The notes under the pieces: model-generated
Told to the model about the DNA's origin: nothing
Databases searched by the model: none
What the model saw: the letters and a program-made list of their open reading frames with translations, nothing else
Source of the DNA: Triglochin maritima
Taxonomy: Eukaryota > Streptophyta > Magnoliopsida > Alismatales > Juncaginaceae
Direction of reading: 5' to 3'
Length of the DNA: 64,000 nucleotides
Assembly (NCBI GenBank): GCA_963682175.1
Contig: OY821775.1
Coordinates: 3,100,001 to 3,164,000 of the forward strand
Part shown: positions 59,704-64,000 of the stretch, one piece after another
How positions within the stretch are numbered: the stretch's first letter is position 1
Layout: each line of letters begins with the position of its first letter
Made by a program: the position numbers and the translations under genes

Positions 59704-60519
59704 ATTAAAACATATAAGACAATAATTGAAATGAAGTTAATATGTTCACATGCAAAATGACTCAAATCCAACTATGTCTCCACATGAAATAAGATTTATC
59801 ACAATCATTAAAATATATAAGACATTAATTTAGATAAAGCCAACATGAGCACATGCATGCACATGTCTTGTTGCCTTCTTCCACCTCACCCTTATCTTAA
59901 CCTCACCATTCCCATAAAATTGGCTCACTAATCTAAGCATGTGTTAAGCTTTATTCAAGAGCATTAACTCATCAAATATAAGAGTAAAATATCATTAAAT
60001 GGTTATGAAAAACATGTAAGACTCAAAGTATTAAGATTAACACCCACACACTAATCCATCACACGATTAAATAACCTTCTTCTCCACCCCGCCCCTCCCA
60101 ATGGGGATGAACTACTCTCTACCCATCTCTAAACTAAAAAACACATGAAAATAACATAAACCCATAATGTAAATGAAGAACAACAAGATTAAGCAAACAA
60201 CAACATCGAAGAAATTGCATCAAAGTAAAGACATTAATGGAAAGAACAACATTCAACTAACTTGAAATGAAAAGATTACAAAGTTCTCCTTCTTGTCCTC
60301 TTACACTAATGAACAACCAAATAAAACCTAAAACTAGTGGAGAAGCAAGAAGAAGTGGGAGAGGAGGGATTACAATGATTTATATAGACTAATACATGAT
60401 TATGATTAATCTGAAAATAATCGGACGACTCTAAATCGCATCAGATAGTTCTGGAATGCTCCGACCCGAATACCCGACCAACGGCCAAAATTTGAAGACC
60501 AACAAAGAAACTTGATCCG

Positions 60520-60597
60520 CCAGTAGCGGATCAAAATCTGCTAGTAGGGGATCAAAATCTGCCAGTAGGGGATCAAAATCTGCCAGCAGTGGATTGA
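60520..60597 (+). repeat. 21-bp tandem repeat, about four units
   Basis: The unit GGATCAAAATCTGCCAGTAG is repeated with few changes. The homologous place in copy A (near 48050) has one diverged unit. On the minus strand it would encode FDPLLAD repeats, but there is no gene. Confidence 0.85.
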
Positions 60598-61279
60598 ATT
60601 GCTCTGATTGTATTGAAATTGTCCCGCGCATTAGTTCCTTCATTTGGCACGTGGGGTGAAGTCTCGGTCGACTGTCTCGAGTCACTTTGATTTTAATTGG
60701 ATAAATACTGATTTGGCTCAAGTCATGTGGTACAACATTTTGTTATTTACCATCGGGTCCCTCTGGGTTTTCACTTGGGTCCTTCCTGATTTGTGATCCA
60801 TTCCTTGTACATTACAACCACGTCCAGAATCTTCCAAATCAGTCCAGACTTGTTATATTTTGGTATTTTTTGTTAAATTCCTCTTCTTTATTACCTAACT
60901 CCTGAAACACTACAAACAACAACTCAAGTAGCACAATATTGGGATAAAATAAAAGATATATAACATGAATATGATGCATGATATGCTACTAATCACCCGT
61001 CCAGGAAGACCGTCGACCATACGTCGTGTTTCTAAAGTTGAGAAGATAATTCAAAAAAGCCACAAAAATGTCGTCACAAAAGAGAAGAACAAGTTCCGAA
61101 GGAAGGGTAAATCACTGCTGCACTAAATCACGTTGAAACTTAGGGATCCTGATTCTGTAATTGGAACATGAATTTGTATTACGAGGAAGTACCTCCGTAA
61201 ATTTGCATTGTTTGTTTTTGAATAGTTCATGTAAAAAGAAGAAACATTACCTTGTTAAACAAATGATTTGTTAAACGAA

Positions 61280-61735
61280 AAGTGTGTCCATTTTAACCAA
61301 TGATTTGTCTCTTTTAAGATATGGGTTTTCCTTTTTATGTCATCGTTATGTCTATTTTAAGTTATGAGTCTGTTCATTTTAAGTTGCGTGTCTACCCATT
61401 TTTAGTTATGAGTCTGTCCATTTTAAGTTGAGTGTCTGTCCTTTTTAAGTTGTGTGTCTACCCATTTTAAGTTGTGGGTCTGACCTTTTTTTAGATGCGG
61501 ATCTATCCTTTTAAGTTGTGTGTCTGCCCTTTTTAAGCTATAGACGTGTCCATTTTAAGATGCGGGTATGTTCATTTTAAGTTATTTGTTTGTCCATTTT
61601 AACCAATTGTTTTGCCTTTTTTAAGTTATGTGTTTGTCTATTTTAAGTTGAGGGTATGTCCATTTTATCTTTTATGTCTGACCTTTTTAAGTTATAGACA
61701 TGTACATTTTAATATGCGAGTGTGTAATATATACA
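61280..61735 (+). repeat. Left array of a 21-22-bp unit
   Basis: About twenty degenerate copies of GTGTCTGTCCATTTTAAGTT. Variation is mainly in the GTCT..CC part; TTTTAAG is kept. Confidence 0.88.
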
Positions 61736-61854
61736 TGTATAAAGCACACAAGTCCGTAAATTGTACTTCAGATTTGAAGACATGAGAGGGAGTCCCTAAG
61801 TAAACACATAGTCAATTCCCCCCAGACACAGTGAATTTTCTTGGGGTTCCTCTC

Positions 61855-62350
61855 CTACGTCGGTGACACCTTTTGCATTAGGAACCTTATCCAGTATAAC
61901 ACATAAGCTCCACAATCGTTCCTCCCCCGCGTTTGTCGTTGACTCGTATCCCTGAGGATTTTCAGTGGTCAGTCCACCTTAAGTAGATCCCTCCAGTATT
62001 GACTCACGTCCATTGCGGAACATTCATGTGCGCCTACCGTATGGTTGGGATCTTCTCCTCGAACTAGCTCCCTAGAGATATTGTTGAACTGCAGGATCTC
62101 CTCAGACGGACCATGGACAACCACCAACATCCAATGACTTGTATTCCATAATGGTTGTGTGATTATGGTCTTTCTCGGATCGATGCCTTTTAGTTTAGGG
62201 GTGAAAAACTCTTCAACGGCTTTGCCTTGGCCACTCCCAATTCAGCCGGAACAGAAGGTTGAGTTACAAATAACATTTTGCTGGTGGTGTTGTTCGTCTA
62301 GTACCAACATCATAGCGTCGATCTTTTGGTCGCTCATATATGTGTCTTGG
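61855..62350 (-). pseudogene. Ulp1-like (C48) cysteine protease relic
   Basis: One minus-strand frame carries the Ulp1 pattern: YMSDQKIDAMMLVLDEQ (substrate-entry segment), NTSHWMLVVVHG with the His-Trp pair (codons at about 62136-62131), and QTRGRNDCGAYVLYW with the catalytic Cys (codon 61912-61914). Ulp1 proteases cut SUMO from proteins; in plant Mutator-like elements the domain is carried with no proven role. In-frame TGA codons at 62242-62244 and 61969-61971 break it; the frame otherwise stays open to a TAG at 61855-61857. The place expected for the catalytic Asp reads LQFNN, so that residue may be lost as well. Confidence 0.72.
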
Positions 62351-62635
62351 GCGTTATAAGCTCGTTCAGGTCGGAATGCTCAAGATTGCACAGAACACCT
62401 CTCTTTGATCGTTGGTGGCTGAGGTCAGGTTCAATAAAATATTGACCTCATCACTGCTCAACGAGGCCAATGCATCCATGTCCACTTCTGCCATTGTCTC
62501 TCTTGAGTGGTGAGCCAACTTGAAATCAACACCTACTATCTTCCTCTCTTTTTTAGGCTCCTTTGGAGCACTCTTTCTTTTCTCTTTATCTCCTCCTTCT
62601 TCTTATCCTTTGCTTCATCTGTTTTCCTCTGGTGC

Positions 62636-63501
62636 TCAACAAAGGCCATTGAGCGATGTCTTTTCGACCCTCAGTTTTGCTCTCCTCACCTTCTCCTTTT
62701 CTTCCTCCTCCAATTTCTTATTCTTGCTTTCTTCCTGTTTCCTCTTCTTCTTCTTATCTTCCCCCATCATCTTCTCCTCCTCGTCTATCTTCCTCTCCTC
62801 TCTCTTCTTTGCCTCCATAATTTTCTTCTCCTCTTCTGTCTTCCTCTTTTCTTTCTTCCTCTTTTTTTCCTTATTCTCCTCCCTCATCTTATCCTCCCTC
62901 ATCTTATCCTCCTCTTTCTTCCTTCTCTTCCTCCCTTATTTTGTCCTCCTCCCTCCTCCTCTCTTCTTCCTTCTCCTCCCCATCTCCTCCTCCTCCTCCC
63001 TCATGTTCTCTGCCTCCTCACCCCCACTATCTTCTTCCTTCTCCTCCTCCTCCCTCATCTTCTCTACCTCCTCTCACCTACCATTTTCTACATCCCTCTC
63101 CTCCTCCCCAAAAAAAATTTCCAGCTGCACCCACTCCTCGAAGAGATACATTCTCTTCCCTCACCCTCCCACACTCCTCCTGGGACTTCCTCAATTCTTC
63201 CTTTAGGTTATAACCTCTTCTGTTGCCTTCTTCAAGGAAACTTTGAGTTGCACTCATTTCGTCTTCACCTCACTCATGTCCAACTCTTGTAGCAGCAGGT
63301 CCCGTGGAATCCCTCAATTTCTAGGCGACGGGTTTGAACAAGAATTGGAGCTGAACTAATCAGTTCATGCTCCTTCAAAGAGAGTGTCTGGGTCTGCCTC
63401 AGGGTGAACTCGCCATTGTAAATTTTAGGAAAGGTGATTCCACGTTCCTCCCATTTATTCAGAATTATCCCTCTGCCAAACATTGAAGACCACATTTTCA
63501 T
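62636..63501 (-). pseudogene. Glu/Lys-rich upstream part of the Ulp1-type gene
   Basis: On the minus strand, 63501-63274 encodes WSSMFGRGIILNKWEERGIT, then FPKIYNGEFTLRQTQTLSLK. From about 63230 to 62636 the product is dominated by Glu, Lys and Arg (KKRKQEESKNKKLEEEEKEK), a charged coiled-coil-like tract made by a purine-rich strand. It lies upstream of the Ulp1 piece in the same orientation, as in plant Ulp1-carrying transposon proteins that join an N-terminal domain, a charged linker and the protease. Frames shift several times, so no single protein is made as the sequence stands. The plus-strand Leu/Ser-rich frames over the same DNA are shadows. Confidence 0.45.
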
Positions 63502-63564
63502 CCGTGGATAAGCACCCGTCCTGGGCTCCCCATGCTGAACTTCTCACAAAACCACACCTAAAAA

Positions 63565-64000
63565 AGGATAACATCAATGGTTAAAATGGGCAGACACACA
63601 CCTTAAAATGGACAAAATGATAACTCAAAATGGAAAGACATACAACATAAATTGGACAGACACAACTAAAAATGGACAGACTCATAACGTAAAACGGACA
63701 GACCAACAACTTAAAATGGACAAACCCATAACTTAAAATGGGCAGACACACAACTTAAAATGGATAGACCCGCAACTTAAAATGGAAAGACCCATAAGTT
63801 AAAATGGGTTGACACACAACTTAAAATGGACAAACTCATTACTTGAAATGGACAAAACTATAACATAAAAAACGCAGACACACAATTTAAAAGAGACAGA
63901 CCCACACCTTAAAATGGACAGACCCACAACTTAAAATGGTCAGACACACAAATTAAAATGGACATACCCAAAATTTAAAAAGAACAAAACTATAACTTAA
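63565..64000 (-). repeat. Right array of the 21-22-bp unit, inverted
   Basis: About twenty copies of AACTTAAAATGGACAGACAC, the reverse complement of the left unit. The array is still running at the end of the window. Confidence 0.88.

Larger units (their letters stand above)
57662..60998. repeat. Mid-repetitive family, copy B (split by a solo LTR)
   Basis: 57662-57993 and 59704-60998 are the two halves of a copy of the family at 47057-48483. Shared blocks are ACCACAAGTGCAC with CACGTTG, CACATGAAATAAGATTTATC, GCATGTGTTAAGC, the CCGCCAGTAGCGGATC region, and TATTACCTAACTCCTGAAA then CAAGTAGCACAAT near 60890-60940. Removing the solo LTR and one TSD restores the order seen in copy A (ATCATTAA then AACATA). 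Confidence 0.72.
61270..64000 (-). mobile_element. Mutator-like element with inverted 21-bp arrays and an Ulp1-type gene
   Basis: Two arrays of the same ~21-22-bp unit in opposite orientation (about 61280-61735 and 63565 to the window end) enclose 1.8 kb of non-repeat DNA. That DNA encodes, on the minus strand, a Glu/Lys-rich segment and an Ulp1-like protease. Long terminal inverted repeats around a captured Ulp1 (C48) gene are known from plant Mutator-like elements of the Kaonashi type. The right end and any target duplication lie beyond 64000, and no MURA transposase is visible here, so the assignment is inference. Confidence 0.6.

Noticed and set aside
62507..63292. 261-codon plus-strand Leu/Ser/Phe-rich frame that looks like a membrane protein
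   Set aside because: It is the antisense of the purine-rich Glu/Lys coding tract of the transposon gene and consists of CTT/TCC simple sequence.

Overview
The window is nuclear DNA of a flowering plant, most likely a dicot. The evidence is spliced genes with AT-rich GT-AG introns, plant-specific families (GAMYB-type MYB, plant DCP2, ATG8, a DUF4094-type beta-1,3-galactosyltransferase, PPR and F-box/FBD fragments) and plant Ty3/gypsy, Ty1/copia, hAT and Mutator repeats. There is no bacterial or organellar gene organisation. The species cannot be told from the sequence alone.

Layout. 1-9.8 kb: an intact, apparently very young Ty3/gypsy chromovirus (1254-9808, minus strand). Its LTRs have equal length, its TSD is perfect (TTAAC) and its gag-pol frame is open. 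It sits about 360 bp upstream of a GAMYB-type R2R3-MYB gene (10.2-12.5 kb, plus). The MYB gene has three exons and a recognisable miR159-type target site. 17.8-22.5 kb: an eleven-exon beta-1,3-galactosyltransferase gene (plus). 23.7-24.9 kb: a five-exon ATG8 gene (minus). 26.7-27.4 kb: a PPR relic. 28.1-32.6 kb: an eight-exon DCP2 decapping-enzyme gene (minus). 33.7-35.6 kb: a truncated PPR fragment and a decayed F-box/LRR/FBD gene. 36.3-39.4 kb: a five-exon conserved plant gene of unknown function (plus) with a non-canonical GC-AG first intron. 40.4 kb: a terminal exon of an unrecognised gene.

From 40.8 kb to the end the window is mainly repeats and relics. It holds a copia RNase H fragment, several LTRs, an unprocessed lysophosphatidate acyltransferase pseudogene (45.7-46.7 kb) and three hAT-type elements with 8-bp TSDs (46.75-49.07, 50.30-51.11 and 51.54-51.80 kb). 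It also holds a pair of cystatin-like genes (52.3-55.0 kb), two copies of one mid-repetitive family (47.1-48.5 and 57.7-61.0 kb, the second split by a 1.7-kb solo LTR with TSD ATTAA) and, at 61.3-64.0+ kb, a Mutator-like element. That element is flanked by inverted arrays of a ~21-bp unit and carries a broken Ulp1-type protease.

The intact genes do housekeeping jobs (autophagy, mRNA decapping, Golgi glycosylation) and transcriptional regulation. They do not form one pathway. The most unusual structure is an array of paired 10-bp palindromes (CGGTCGACCG type). Pair members are mostly 20-22 bp apart, and in two of three loci many pairs repeat every ~72-75 bp. It occurs inside LTRs of at least two seemingly unrelated retrotransposon families in opposite orientations. 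All splice sites and coordinates were worked out by eye from the sequence and family knowledge; nothing was confirmed by a search.
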